Part shown: positions 25,758 to 34,732 of the stretch, piece after piece
Position numbering within the stretch: position 1 is the first letter of the stretch
How the letters are laid out: each line of letters begins with the position of its first letter
DNA from: Chitinophagales bacterium
Lineage (GTDB): Bacteria > Bacteroidota > Bacteroidia > Chitinophagales > JADIYW01
Direction: 5' to 3'
Assembly (NCBI GenBank): GCA_020636545.1
Contig: JACJXS010000008.1
Location: 62,001 to 126,000 of the forward strand
DNA: 64,000 nt
Notes under the pieces: model-generated
Database searches by the model: none
The model's input: only the letters and a program-made list of their open reading frames with translations
Told to the model about the DNA's origin: nothing
Position numbers and translations under genes: made by a program

Positions 25758-26342
25758 ATGATTATTGATTTTAAAAATATAGTTACCATTAGTTTAGTTT
25801 TATTTGCTATTATTGATATTCTTGGGTCTATTCCAATTATTTTAGATATTAGAAATAAGGTAGGACATATTGATGAAAAATTTGCGACTATTATTTCTGG
25901 TTCTATTATGATTATTTTCCTTTTTGGAGGTGAGTTTATTTTAAGACTAATTGGTATTGATTTGATATCCTTTTCTTTGGCAGGAGCTATAGTTATATTT
26001 ATTATTGGGTTAGAGATGACCTTGAATCGAAATTTTTTCAAAGAGGGGAAAACTTCTACACCTAAAGGAACTATTGTAATGCCAATAGCTTTCCCAATGA
26101 TTGCTGGTGCTGGAACTTTAACAACCTTACTGTCTTTACGTTCTCAATACAATATGTTAGAAATTCTAATTGGAGTACTGATTAATTTAGCCATTATTTA
26201 TTTTGTTATAAAATTTCTTCCGAATATTGAACGATTTTTTGGTACGACAGGAATTGATATTCTTAGAAAAGTATTTGGATTTGTTTTACTCTCCATTTCA
26301 ATGAAGATTTTTATTTCAAATCTTGCGGCAATTAAGTTTTAA
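25758..26342 (+). CDS. MarC family integral membrane protein
   Basis: A 194-residue protein with about six membrane helices that fits the MarC (UPF0056) family. Marks are the N-terminal LVLFAIIDILGSIPI, the loop TPKGTIVMPIAFPMIAGAGTL and GIDILRKVFGFVLLSISM near the end. The P-x-A-x-P-x-I-A-G-P-G/A-x-x-T pattern is the family hallmark. Function of MarC proteins is not established. It is a single gene, divergent from the OmpA-like gene and convergent with the mevalonate kinase gene. Confidence 0.88.
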   Translation: MIIDFKNIVTISLVLFAIIDILGSIPIILDIRNKVGHIDEKFATIISGSIMIIFLFGGEFILRLIGIDLISFSLAGAIVIFIIGLEMTLNRNFFKEGKTSTPKGTIVMPIAFPMIAGAGTLTTLLSLRSQYNMLEILIGVLINLAIIYFVIKFLPNIERFFGTTGIDILRKVFGFVLLSISMKIFISNLAAIKF

Positions 26343-26356
26343 AAGTATAATTTAAG

Positions 26357-27307
26357 CTATATATTACACAATAACTCTAGCTTTTGGCCTTTGAGTTCTT
26401 GTTTTGTTTGTTCAAGGTTCTTGGTAAATCCTAGAATATAACCACCACCACCAGCACCGCACAATTTTAAGTAATAGGCTTCAGTATCAATACCTTTCTT
26501 CCATAATTTATTGAAAAATTTTGGAATCATAGGCTTAAAATGTTCCAATTGGAATTTAGAAAGCAATTTTAAATAAGCAAATAAGGTTTCTTTATCACCA
26601 TCTAAAAATGCTTGGATACAATTGTTTGCAAATGGCTTTAATTGTTTATCGACAAACTCTCTATAAGTGTGTTCTTCCATCCTTTGCATATAATAATTTA
26701 CCAAAGGTTCTGTTGAACGAGAAATGCCTGTATCAATTAAGAATATTGCTCCTTTTCCTTCTTGGTCAAGCTCTACTTTGACTGGTTCGATGCCATTTTT
26801 TCCATTAATTAGTAAAGGTAAATTGAGATAGCAAATCAGCGGGTCTACTCCAGAACTATTCCCATGGAAATAAGATTCTAATATTGCAAAAGTATGTTTA
26901 AGTGCTAGTATTTCTTCTTGTTTTGGTGTTTGTTCTAAACTTAGTTTGTCTTTAGCATATTTTGTGTAAATTGCAGCGACTAAAGCACCTGAACTTCCAA
27001 CTCCAAAGCCTTGAGGAATAGAAGAATTAAAATATAAGCCTTTCTCTATATCTGATTTTAAAGCATGAATATCAAAAGAAATGGGTAGTGTCTTAGATTC
27101 TACTTTTTCTTCAATATATAGTGCAAAACTTTTTAAATCTTGATTAGAAGTTTGAATAAATTTACTCTGTACATCAGAAGTATCGAACGCTAAAGTTCCA
27201 CTAAATTCTTGATAGGGCAAAGTCAAACTCATAGAGTTTTGGATAGCACTATATTCACCAAATAAAAGGATTTTAGAATTGAACTTATTCTCAGTTGTTT
27301 TTGCCAT
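26357..27307 (-). CDS. Mevalonate kinase-like GHMP kinase
   Basis: A 316-residue GHMP kinase that would phosphorylate mevalonate in the mevalonate route to isoprenoids. Motif 1 is KILLFGEYSAIQNSMSLTLP, the ATP loop is PQGFGVGSSGALVAAIY, GNSSGVDPLICYLNLPLL holds the catalytic Asp region, and LCGAGGGGYILGFT is the C-terminal motif 3. It is co-transcribed with diphosphomevalonate decarboxylase, 5 bases downstream of it, which supports the mevalonate assignment over other GHMP kinases. Phosphomevalonate kinase is not in this window. Confidence 0.87.
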   Translation of the reverse strand: MAKTTENKFNSKILLFGEYSAIQNSMSLTLPYQEFSGTLAFDTSDVQSKFIQTSNQDLKSFALYIEEKVESKTLPISFDIHALKSDIEKGLYFNSSIPQGFGVGSSGALVAAIYTKYAKDKLSLEQTPKQEEILALKHTFAILESYFHGNSSGVDPLICYLNLPLLINGKNGIEPVKVELDQEGKGAIFLIDTGISRSTEPLVNYYMQRMEEHTYREFVDKQLKPFANNCIQAFLDGDKETLFAYLKLLSKFQLEHFKPMIPKFFNKLWKKGIDTEAYYLKLCGAGGGGYILGFTKNLEQTKQELKGQKLELLCNI

Positions 27308-27312
27308 GAGGC

Positions 27313-28374
27313 TTATTTTAGTTTCACAGGTCCTGTTCCTACTTCATCATAAATAACCTTTCCGTTTTCACAAAACGCTGAAAGTGTTTCTCTAATAAAA
27401 AGCTCCACTTTCTCTTCTTCACTTTTAGGATATAATAGATGAACATTAGGTCCAGCATCCAATGTGAAGTACAAAGGTACATCTTTTTCTTGTCTAAATT
27501 GTTTTATTAAATCAATAATTTTTAACGAGTTAGCATGCATAAGTATAAATGATGGATTTGAACACATCATCAAAGCATGAAGAGAAAGTGCTTCTTGTTC
27601 TGCAATTGCTCCAAATTCATTAATATCTCCAGTTTTCAAGATAGGCAAAAGTGCTTCCATATTTTGTTTGGCTTGTTGGTATCTAGCTTCAGCAAATAAA
27701 TTATTATTCATTAATGCATGTCCAGCTCTACTCGAAACCGATTTTTCATCTGAGGAAACAATTAAAATAGCATCTTTATAGGTTTTGAATACAGGATGTA
27801 TGTGAGCCGAAAAATCTATTGCATATTCATTACTTGATGATGGAATTGAGGCAGAGTAACCCCATGTTGCCATATATGAATACACTGAACGGCAGGCACT
27901 TCCTGAACCTAATCGTGCGATAATACTGGCTTTTCTATAAAATTCTTCATCAGTAAAATTGTCTGAAGCTTGCCTTTCTATATCAATTAAACATAAGGCA
28001 AGTGCTGACATTGAAGACGCAGAACTTGCAATACCAGCAGAGTGAGGAAATGAATTTGAACTTTGAATACTTAAATCAAATTCATTTAAAAATGGCAGTA
28101 TTGATTTTATACTATCTATAAATTTTACAATTTTATCTCTAAATTTTGGATTTTCTTTCCCTTCAAATAAAAAATCTATGTTTGGTTCAGCATTTTCAAT
28201 TGCTTTTGGTTGAAATGCAACAGAAGTTTCAGAATAAGCTTTGGATAGTGTAAAACTGATATTTGGATTTTGTGGGAGTTGATTGCCATATTTTCCCCAA
28301 TATTTAACGATAGCAATATTAGATGGGCTTCTCCAAGCAACGTCTCCTTTGATAGGTTTAAATGAATGAATCAT
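27313..28374 (-). CDS. mvaD: Diphosphomevalonate decarboxylase
   Basis: ATP-dependent enzyme that converts mevalonate diphosphate to isopentenyl diphosphate. The 353 residues carry the N-terminal SPSNIAIVKYWGKYGNQLPQ signature with the conserved Lys-Tyr-Trp-Gly, the ATP-binding loop FPHSAGIASSASSMSALAL, and the catalytic-Asp region ending in YFTLDAGPNVHLLYPKSE. It leads a minus-strand operon with the mevalonate kinase. A TATTTTTG element (28404 to 28397 on the minus strand) is 22 bases before the ATG and faces away from the promoter of the divergent serine hydrolase gene. Confidence 0.93.
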   Translation of the reverse strand: MIHSFKPIKGDVAWRSPSNIAIVKYWGKYGNQLPQNPNISFTLSKAYSETSVAFQPKAIENAEPNIDFLFEGKENPKFRDKIVKFIDSIKSILPFLNEFDLSIQSSNSFPHSAGIASSASSMSALALCLIDIERQASDNFTDEEFYRKASIIARLGSGSACRSVYSYMATWGYSASIPSSSNEYAIDFSAHIHPVFKTYKDAILIVSSDEKSVSSRAGHALMNNNLFAEARYQQAKQNMEALLPILKTGDINEFGAIAEQEALSLHALMMCSNPSFILMHANSLKIIDLIKQFRQEKDVPLYFTLDAGPNVHLLYPKSEEEKVELFIRETLSAFCENGKVIYDEVGTGPVKLK

Positions 28375-28475
28375 TATTAAATCTGTTATTTTTTTGCAAA
28401 AATACCTTTTTTTTGCTGAACTAAAGTAAGATACCTTATTTTTGTGCCTTTGGAATGATTTGTGTAGTTAATAAT

Positions 28476-29681
28476 ATGAAAAAGTTTATGAAGAAGATAC
28501 TTGTATTGATACCTACTATTTTTTTATGTTTTGTAGTTTCTTTCTGTCAAGATGCAAATAAGAAGAATTCATTTTTAGAAACAGAACCTAAGCTAAATCC
28601 TTCATTTTTATTAAATCCTAAGAAGTCGGATGTTGATATCAATGATACTGCAATTCAAACAAAGATTCATTTGTTGGATTGCTATTTTGCAAAAAGGGTA
28701 GCAGAAAATGGATTTAATGGTTCGGTTTTAATAAGCTATAAAGGAACACCAATTTTAGAGGGTTATTATGGATATTCCGATTATTATAAGAAAACAAAAT
28801 TGAATAAAGATGCACCATTTCAGATTGCATCTACTTCTAAAACACTAACATCTGCGGCTATCTTGATTTTACAACAAGAAGGCTACTTAAATATTGATGA
28901 TACTTTACAAAAGTACTTCCCAAATTTTCCATATAAAGGGATTACAATCAAAATGTTGCTCAATCATCGTTCTGGTTTACCTAGTTATTTAGATTTCTCA
29001 GAAACTTATTGGTTGAATAAGAAAATGTATATGAGCAATGCAGATGTTTTAAATCAACTTGTTAAATTTAAACCTAAAATTTATGCTTCTCCAGATAGAC
29101 AATTCAAATACAATAATACGAACTATGTACTTTTGGCTTTGATAATTGAGAAAGTAAGTGGGTATAGTTATTCCGATTTTCTGCAAAGATTTATTTTCAA
29201 GCCTTTAGGAATGAAAAATACTTATGTTTTTGACCCAAAAAACAGACGTTCAAATGAAGTGAGAGGGTATAAAGGCAGTAGTTGGTCAGAAGATGCGATT
29301 GTTTTTACCGATGGTGTTGTGGGCGATAAGGGAATTTATTCAACTGTTTTAGATTTATACAAATGGGACCAGGCTTTGTATGCAGGCAAATTAATCAGCC
29401 CTGAATTACAAAGTTTAGCTTTTACACCTCAAAGTTTTGAACAAGCAGGTAGTAAAAATTACGGCTTAGGTTGGAGAATGAAAGATCAGTCCGATGGGAC
29501 AAGGATTATTTACCATAATGGTTGGTGGCATAGTTTTAATACCGTCTTTAATCGAAAAATTAGTGATGGAACCTCAGTTATTATTCTGAGCAATCATTAC
29601 AGTAGTAGCGTGTATAAAATCCAAGAAATATGGGATATTTTATATGGCAATTCGAGTGTGGATATGAATGCAAGTGAGTAA
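28476..29681 (+). CDS. Serine hydrolase of the beta-lactamase / class C PBP fold
   Basis: About 400 residues with a signal peptide (MKKFMKKILVLIPTIFLCF). The nucleophile motif Ser-Thr-Ser-Lys sits in QIASTSKTLTSAAILIL, the second motif is Tyr-Asn-Asn in FKYNNTNYVLLALIIEK, and the third-motif position is His-Asn-Gly in IIYHNGWWHSF. This pattern is typical of secreted esterases or D-Ala-D-Ala peptidases related to AmpC, not of true resistance enzymes; the His-Asn-Gly replaces Lys-Thr-Gly. The open frame begins at 28455, but the ATG at 28476 gives a standard signal peptide. TATTTTTG at 28437-28444 is the likely promoter. Substrate unknown. Confidence 0.83.
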   Translation: MKKFMKKILVLIPTIFLCFVVSFCQDANKKNSFLETEPKLNPSFLLNPKKSDVDINDTAIQTKIHLLDCYFAKRVAENGFNGSVLISYKGTPILEGYYGYSDYYKKTKLNKDAPFQIASTSKTLTSAAILILQQEGYLNIDDTLQKYFPNFPYKGITIKMLLNHRSGLPSYLDFSETYWLNKKMYMSNADVLNQLVKFKPKIYASPDRQFKYNNTNYVLLALIIEKVSGYSYSDFLQRFIFKPLGMKNTYVFDPKNRRSNEVRGYKGSSWSEDAIVFTDGVVGDKGIYSTVLDLYKWDQALYAGKLISPELQSLAFTPQSFEQAGSKNYGLGWRMKDQSDGTRIIYHNGWWHSFNTVFNRKISDGTSVIILSNHYSSSVYKIQEIWDILYGNSSVDMNASE

Positions 29682-29744
29682 AAATAATAATCCCGGATAT
29701 AATACGAATACTATAACCGGGATCATTTCTTTAAACCAATCAAA

Positions 29745-29837
29745 ATGAAAAAATTATTCTATTCAATAGCAATAATCTTATGCAAAATAAGTAGCAATTT
29801 TCGTGCCAATATTAAAGATTCAACAATTTTTTATTGA
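29745..29837 (+). pseudogene. Possible remnant of a secreted protein gene (signal peptide only)
   Basis: An ATG at 29745 opens a 30-codon frame that begins like a lipoprotein or signal peptide (MKKLFYSIAIILC) and then stops within 20 residues. The leader before it (AACCAATCAAAATG) looks like those before large exported Bacteroidota proteins. It runs a few bases into the 3' end of the convergent gene at 29831. It may be the stub left by a deletion, or chance; there is no downstream continuation in any frame that I can see. Confidence 0.3.
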
Positions 29838-30865
29838 TTTTTGTATTGTTTTTTCAGAACCTCTCCTTTAATAACTTCTAATATTTGGTGTGCAATATTT
29901 ACAACAAATTCACTATCAATTGAATGCATTTTACTTTGTAAATATATATTATCTAAAACATCATTTGCGATATTTTCAATTACTTTTTGGTTTTCTGATT
30001 GGGTTATATCTAAAATAACTTTATCAACGACATTAAAAGTAACATCACTCACTGCATTATCCAACATTTTTTGGAAAACACTGCCAAGTCCTGGTAAATA
30101 CCTCAAGGTATCTATTTCTTTATTTTCTTGCAATGCTTGAATTACTTTAGTATCTAAACTTCGTTTTAATTCGTGTCTATGTTTTTCATAAACCACTTCC
30201 ACGGTATGACAGATAGTTTTTGCCAAAACCTCTATAACTTTTTCTTTTTGAGGTAATATTATCTCCTCTATTATTTGATTTGAAAATGGGATACCTTTGT
30301 TCAATTCATCTTGTACGGAGCTTAGCGATTTTGCTATTACTAAATCGGATATTTCTTCAACAAAGATTGTTCTAAATCTTTTGTATTGCTTATAAACTCT
30401 AGTGGCACTCAAATCAATAACACCCATGTTTTGAAGCTTTATAAACATTCCTACAAGTCTAAATAATCTTAATAGTTTGAAAGCTCCTTTCATTGGCACT
30501 AAGCCTAAAACGTCGTACCAATGTATAAAAGGGTAAAACCACCAAATATCATAAGTATTGTGGCGAATGGCACGTCCCCATCTAAATATAAATTCTATCA
30601 AGAAAATGGCAACAAATATCAAATCCCAATCTGCAAAATTTGGATGAACTTTTTGTTCGTACCAATTGTAAAAGACAGGGGAGATATAATAAATTAAATC
30701 CCTGAAAAGAGAAAACTTGAATGACCAGTCAAAACCAAAAAAAATCAAATTTTGAATAACTAACCAAATCATAAAAACATCTAACCAGAAAAGTCCAATT
30801 CGGTCTGATGTTTTAAATTTTTCAGTATCTACCTTTAAAAATAACTTTATTTTATCTCCAATCAT
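29831..30865 (-). CDS. Voltage-sensor-like membrane protein with long helical cytoplasmic tail
   Basis: A 344-residue protein. The first 170 residues resemble the voltage-sensor part of an ion channel: helices at about 29-47 and 84-98, the acidic/aromatic stretch LIEFIFRWGRAIRH, and an S4-like helix with basic residues at three-residue steps (MKGAFKLLRLFRLVGMFIKL). No pore helix or selectivity filter follows. The last 175 residues are soluble, strongly helical and rich in Ile, Val, Glu and Lys, with no enzyme motif I know. Relatives in Bacteroidota tend to be labelled ion transporter, but channel activity is not supported by what is here. Single gene, between carB (divergent) and the serine hydrolase (convergent). 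Confidence 0.62.
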   Translation of the reverse strand: MIGDKIKLFLKVDTEKFKTSDRIGLFWLDVFMIWLVIQNLIFFGFDWSFKFSLFRDLIYYISPVFYNWYEQKVHPNFADWDLIFVAIFLIEFIFRWGRAIRHNTYDIWWFYPFIHWYDVLGLVPMKGAFKLLRLFRLVGMFIKLQNMGVIDLSATRVYKQYKRFRTIFVEEISDLVIAKSLSSVQDELNKGIPFSNQIIEEIILPQKEKVIEVLAKTICHTVEVVYEKHRHELKRSLDTKVIQALQENKEIDTLRYLPGLGSVFQKMLDNAVSDVTFNVVDKVILDITQSENQKVIENIANDVLDNIYLQSKMHSIDSEFVVNIAHQILEVIKGEVLKKQYKNQ

Positions 30866-30939
30866 TTAGCATTCTTTTAGGCTATAAAAATAAAAAAGTA
30901 ATTAACCCAATCATAATAAAAAAACAAACACTTACTTTG

Positions 30940-30969
30940 TTGATAACTAATCTCAAATCCTTATCTTTG
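30940..30969 (+). promoter_or_regulatory. Promoter of the carB half gene
   Basis: TTG at 30940-30942 and TATCTTTG at 30962-30969, separated by 19 bp, match both parts of the Bacteroidota sigma consensus. The element ends 16 bases before the ATG at 30986, so the gene has its own promoter and is not the broken tail of an operon. Confidence 0.65.
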
Positions 30970-30985
30970 TGCAACTTCTAATATT

Positions 30986-32626
30986 ATGCCAAAAGATACA
31001 TCTATCAAATCAGTTTTAATTATAGGTAGCGGTCCTATTGTTATCGGTCAAGCTTGTGAATTTGATTATTCTGGTACACAAGCTTCTCGCTCATTAAGAG
31101 AAGAAGGAATTGAGGTAACTTTAATCAATTCTAACCCTGCTACAATAATGACGGATAGTGTTACTGCAGATTATATTTATCTTTTGCCTTTGACAGTAGA
31201 TTCTATTGAAAAGATTCTGCAAGAAAGACAAATTGATTGTGTTTTGCCTACAATGGGTGGGCAAACAGCCTTGAATTTATGTAAAGAAGCTGCTGAAATT
31301 GGAATTTGGGATAAATATAATGTACGTGTAATTGGTGTCGATTTAGAAGTAATTGAAACTACTGAAAATAGAGAAGCATTTAGAAAATATTGCATTGATT
31401 TAGGACTTTCTGTTGCTCCATCAATTATTGCTAATTCTATGTTGGAAGGAAAAGATGCTGCTCAAAAAATAGGATTTCCATTAGTAATTCGTCCATCTTA
31501 TACTTTAGGAGGAAGTGGCGGTGGATTTTGTCATAAACCTGAAGAGTTTGAAAAAGCATTAGCCCATGGTTTAAAAAGTTCTCCAGTACACGAAGTGTTA
31601 ATAGAGAAGGCAGTTCTTGGTTGGAAAGAATTTGAATTAGAATTATTGAGAGATGCAAATGATAACGTTGTTATTATTTGTACGGTGGAAAATTTAGATC
31701 CAATGGGTGTACATACTGGTGATTCTATTACAGTTGCACCAGCAATGACTTTGCCTGATACTGCTTATCAGGAAATGAGAAATCAGGCTATCAAATTATT
31801 GAGAGGCTTAGGTAATTTTTCAGGTGGCTGTAATGTGCAATTTGCTTTAGATCCAAAAACTGAGAATTTAATTGTTATTGAAATTAATCCAAGGGTTTCT
31901 CGTTCTTCTGCTTTAGCGTCAAAAGCGACAGGATATCCAATCGCAAAAATTGCTGCTAAATTGGCTATCGGTTATCATTTAGATGAATTAAAAAATCAAA
32001 TTACTAAAACAACGTCTGCTTATTTTGAGCCAGCTTTAGATTATGTGATAGTGAAAATCCCAAGATGGAATTTTAGCAAATTTCCAGGTTGCGATACAAC
32101 ACTTGGATTACAAATGAAAGCAGTTGGTGAAGTAATGGGCATTGGAAGGAATTTTTCGGAAGCACTTCAAAAAGCTTGTCAATCATTAGAAGATAATAAA
32201 ATTGGTTTGGGTGCAGATGGTGGAAGTAGTGGAAATACGGAGCAATTATTAGCAAGTTTAGAGCATCCAAGTTGGGATAGAATATTTAAAATTAGAGAAG
32301 CGATAGATTTGGGAGTTCCATTGAGTACAATACATAAATTGACACAGATAGATAATTGGTTCTTGATGCAAATTCAAGATTTATCAAAATTAGATAAAGA
32401 AATAAAAAAATATACTTTAGATACTATCCCTGTTGATGTCTTAAAGTTAGCAAAAAACAAAGGTTATAGTGATGCTCAGTTGGCTTATTTATTAGGTAGA
32501 ATTGATGAAGACTTGGTATATGAAAAACGCAAAGCATTAGGTATTCAGAGAGTGTATAAAATGGTGGATACTTGTGCGGCTGAATTTGAAGCACATACAC
32601 CTTATTTTTATTCGACTTTTGAATAA
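30986..32626 (+). CDS. carB: Carbamoyl-phosphate synthase large subunit, N-terminal half only
   Basis: The 546 residues match the first half of CarB: the carboxyphosphate ATP-grasp domain (about 1-400, with IGSGPIVIGQACEFDYSGTQ, IRPSYTLGGSGGG, ENLDPMGVHTGDSITVAP and VIEINPRVSRSSALASKAT) and the oligomerisation domain (about 400-546, ending TCAAEFEAHTPYFYSTFE). The protein stops exactly where the linker to the second ATP-grasp domain begins. No other frame downstream continues the protein, and a minus-strand gene starts 19 bases later. All active-site motifs of this half are intact and it has a clean promoter, so it is more likely a naturally split CarB than a pseudogene. The C-terminal half and carA are not in the window. 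Confidence 0.88.
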   Translation: MPKDTSIKSVLIIGSGPIVIGQACEFDYSGTQASRSLREEGIEVTLINSNPATIMTDSVTADYIYLLPLTVDSIEKILQERQIDCVLPTMGGQTALNLCKEAAEIGIWDKYNVRVIGVDLEVIETTENREAFRKYCIDLGLSVAPSIIANSMLEGKDAAQKIGFPLVIRPSYTLGGSGGGFCHKPEEFEKALAHGLKSSPVHEVLIEKAVLGWKEFELELLRDANDNVVIICTVENLDPMGVHTGDSITVAPAMTLPDTAYQEMRNQAIKLLRGLGNFSGGCNVQFALDPKTENLIVIEINPRVSRSSALASKATGYPIAKIAAKLAIGYHLDELKNQITKTTSAYFEPALDYVIVKIPRWNFSKFPGCDTTLGLQMKAVGEVMGIGRNFSEALQKACQSLEDNKIGLGADGGSSGNTEQLLASLEHPSWDRIFKIREAIDLGVPLSTIHKLTQIDNWFLMQIQDLSKLDKEIKKYTLDTIPVDVLKLAKNKGYSDAQLAYLLGRIDEDLVYEKRKALGIQRVYKMVDTCAAEFEAHTPYFYSTFE

Positions 32627-32644
32627 ATTCTACTACAACTCTAA

Positions 32645-33130
32645 TTATTTCAAAAAACGATTAAGCCAGCTGTCTTTTAAAGCAGATTGCCATTTTGTAT
32701 CAAATAATTCCTTAGTACTTACGGTATTATCAAAAACAGTTGTTGATGCATCAACTTTTCCATCTTGAATAAGTTTTGTAAAATCATTCATCTGTACAAC
32801 TTGGGTTTGTCCATTATTCAAATATGCCAAGTTCATTCGGTTCATTAGTTCAATCTGTAAATCTTGTTCTAATTCTTTGATAACACGAATTAATTTTCCT
32901 GGAGCAGAACCACATAATCTATCTCCTTCTTCATCAACAAAGAAAACTAAGAATAAATTGTGTAAAATGGTATAATCTGATTTGACAATTTTTCCATGCG
33001 AATCCCAATTTTCTAAAAATGTATCGGTATATTTTTTTATTGTTTCAAAATCTGATTCAGTCAATAGTCGAGAAGATTGAAAAACCCAAACCTTACTATT
33101 ACTTGGAAATGATGTATATGATGTACGCAT
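32645..33130 (-). CDS. Conserved Bacteroidota protein of unknown function
   Basis: About 161 residues. It resembles a Bacteroidota family of about 160 residues often labelled ABC transporter ATPase; no Walker motif is present, so that name is not justified. Conserved-looking parts are SKVWVFQSSRLLTESDFETI at the start, FLVFFVDEEGDRLCGSAPGK in the middle and WQSALKDSWLNRFLK at the end. The frame is open to 33166, but a TAGTTTTG promoter element (33171 to 33164) overlaps that region, and the ATG at 33130 gives the usual N-terminus. Cytoplasmic; function unknown. Confidence 0.72.
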   Translation of the reverse strand: MRTSYTSFPSNSKVWVFQSSRLLTESDFETIKKYTDTFLENWDSHGKIVKSDYTILHNLFLVFFVDEEGDRLCGSAPGKLIRVIKELEQDLQIELMNRMNLAYLNNGQTQVVQMNDFTKLIQDGKVDASTTVFDNTVSTKELFDTKWQSALKDSWLNRFLK

Positions 33131-33231
33131 AATGATAATTTTTAGAATTAAATAATCTGAATGCAAAACTAATCAAATTCTTGCTCATTTTGTAGGTAAT
33201 GTAGGAATGATAACTATTTCAACGCATAAAA

Positions 33232-33256
33232 AAAGCAAGGAAAAAATCCTTGCTTT
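33232..33256 (-). terminator. Intrinsic terminator of trpB
   Basis: A 10-bp perfect stem (AAAGCAAGGA / TCCTTGCTTT) with a 5-base loop is followed on the minus strand by a T run, 28 bases after the trpB stop. Confidence 0.87.
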
Positions 33257-33284
33257 ATATACTATTCAAATGAATATTGAAAAA

Positions 33285-34466
33285 TTACATTTCTCTTTCT
33301 ACATCTTTATCGCCTCTTCCTGAAAGGTTTACGATTGCTAATTGTCCTTTTCCTTTCATTGTTTTTATTGCAATCGCTACTGCATGCGACGATTCGATGG
33401 CAGGAGTTATTCCTTCCAATCTTGATAATAAATTATAAGCCTCAACCGCTTCTGCATCTGTTACTGGTGCATAATCTGCTCTACCTGTATCTTTTAATAA
33501 TGCATGTTGAGGAGAAATTCCTGGATAATCTAATCCCGCAGCAATGGATTGTGATGGAATTGGATTTCCAGCCTCATCAACTAAGCAATAAGACATTGTG
33601 CCTTGAAAAACGGTTGGTTTTCCAAAAGTTAAAGTTGCTGCTGTATTTGGATAGGTACCTGAACCTCCACCTTCGCCTCCGTGTATTTTTACGGTTTCAT
33701 CTGCCAAGAAACCAGAGAATAAACCAATTGCATTAGAACCGCCACCAACTGCTGCAAAAATATGATCTGGTAATCGACCCTCTTCTTCTAAAATTTGTTG
33801 TCTAGCTTCATTGCCAATTACGGATTGAAAATAGCCTACAATTCTTGGATATGGATGTGGTCCAACTTGTGAACCTAAGCAGTAAAAAGAATCAGGATGT
33901 TCAATATAATAACCTAAAGCGGCATCAACAGCATCTTTTAATGTTCTACTGCCTAAATTTGTTGGAATAACTTCTGCTCCTAATAATTTCATTCTTCGAA
34001 CATTCAAAGCTTGTCTTTCTACATCAATTTCTCCCATAAAAACTTTGCAAGGAATGCCAAATAATGCAGCTGCGGTTGCTGTTGCAACACCATGCTGACC
34101 AGCACCAGTTTCTGCAATTACCTCAGTTGCTCCCATTCGCTTAGCCAACAAAAGTTGTCCTATGCAATTATTGATTTTGTGTGCACCTGTATGGTTTAAA
34201 TCTTCTCTTTTTAAGTATATAGTTGAACCAACATAAGCACTTAAATTTTTTGCTAGATATAAAGGTGAAGGTCTGCCAACATATTGTTTGAGTATTTTGA
34301 TATACTCTTGTTTAAAATCTTCTTTTCTAACTTCTTGGTCGAAGAAGTCTGCTAGTTTTTTTAAATTGGGTTCTAATACTGGTGGGATATAAGCACCACC
34401 ATAAGGACCATAATTGCCATCATATTGCAACATGCTATCTAAGGGTCCAACTTGAATTTCTGCCAT
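33285..34466 (-). CDS. trpB: Tryptophan synthase beta chain
   Basis: PLP enzyme that joins indole and serine to make tryptophan, normally in a complex with TrpA. Motifs: GNYGPYGGAYIPPVLEPNL at the N-terminus, the PLP lysine (Lys97) in LNHTGAHKINN, ETGAGQHGVATATAAALFG, FAAVGGGSNAIGLF for the phosphate, and SSHAVAIAIK near the end. About 393 residues from the ATG at 34466; the frame extends 12 codons further to 34502 but those lack similarity. It is a lone gene with its own terminator: no trpA, trpF or other trp gene is beside it. This TrpB1-type sequence should still pair with TrpA, so trpA is expected elsewhere. Confidence 0.95.
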   Translation of the reverse strand: MAEIQVGPLDSMLQYDGNYGPYGGAYIPPVLEPNLKKLADFFDQEVRKEDFKQEYIKILKQYVGRPSPLYLAKNLSAYVGSTIYLKREDLNHTGAHKINNCIGQLLLAKRMGATEVIAETGAGQHGVATATAAALFGIPCKVFMGEIDVERQALNVRRMKLLGAEVIPTNLGSRTLKDAVDAALGYYIEHPDSFYCLGSQVGPHPYPRIVGYFQSVIGNEARQQILEEEGRLPDHIFAAVGGGSNAIGLFSGFLADETVKIHGGEGGGSGTYPNTAATLTFGKPTVFQGTMSYCLVDEAGNPIPSQSIAAGLDYPGISPQHALLKDTGRADYAPVTDAEAVEAYNLLSRLEGITPAIESSHAVAIAIKTMKGKGQLAIVNLSGRGDKDVEREM

Positions 34467-34732
34467 AATATTTTGTCTGTTTAAGGTATATTTAATAAGC
34501 ATCTAAAATACAGTTAATTTTCAAAAAAACAAATCGCTATATAAAATTAAAGTACTTAGAAAGAATTTATAATCAAGTTTATCAAAAAACATAAATTTGG
34601 CACGAATAATTAAATTTTACCCATTTTATAAATAACCAAGATTAGATACCTTAAAATACTTTAGTAAAATTTATGCAATAAATTAAAGTGATTATTTTTT
34701 ACTAATTTTAGTAATGTAAAGCGAGTTTAAAG

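Noticed and set aside
28476..29681. Antibiotic-resistance beta-lactamase
   Set aside because: The Lys-Thr-Gly motif is replaced by His-Asn-Gly and the overall pattern fits secreted esterase or peptidase relatives.
32645..33130. Label ABC transporter ATPase for this conserved protein
   Set aside because: No Walker A, Walker B or ABC signature is present in the 161 residues; the name appears to be a carried-over error.
33335..33736. 133-codon plus-strand frame opposite trpB
   Set aside because: Antisense to trpB with a Leu/His-rich composition that is an artefact.
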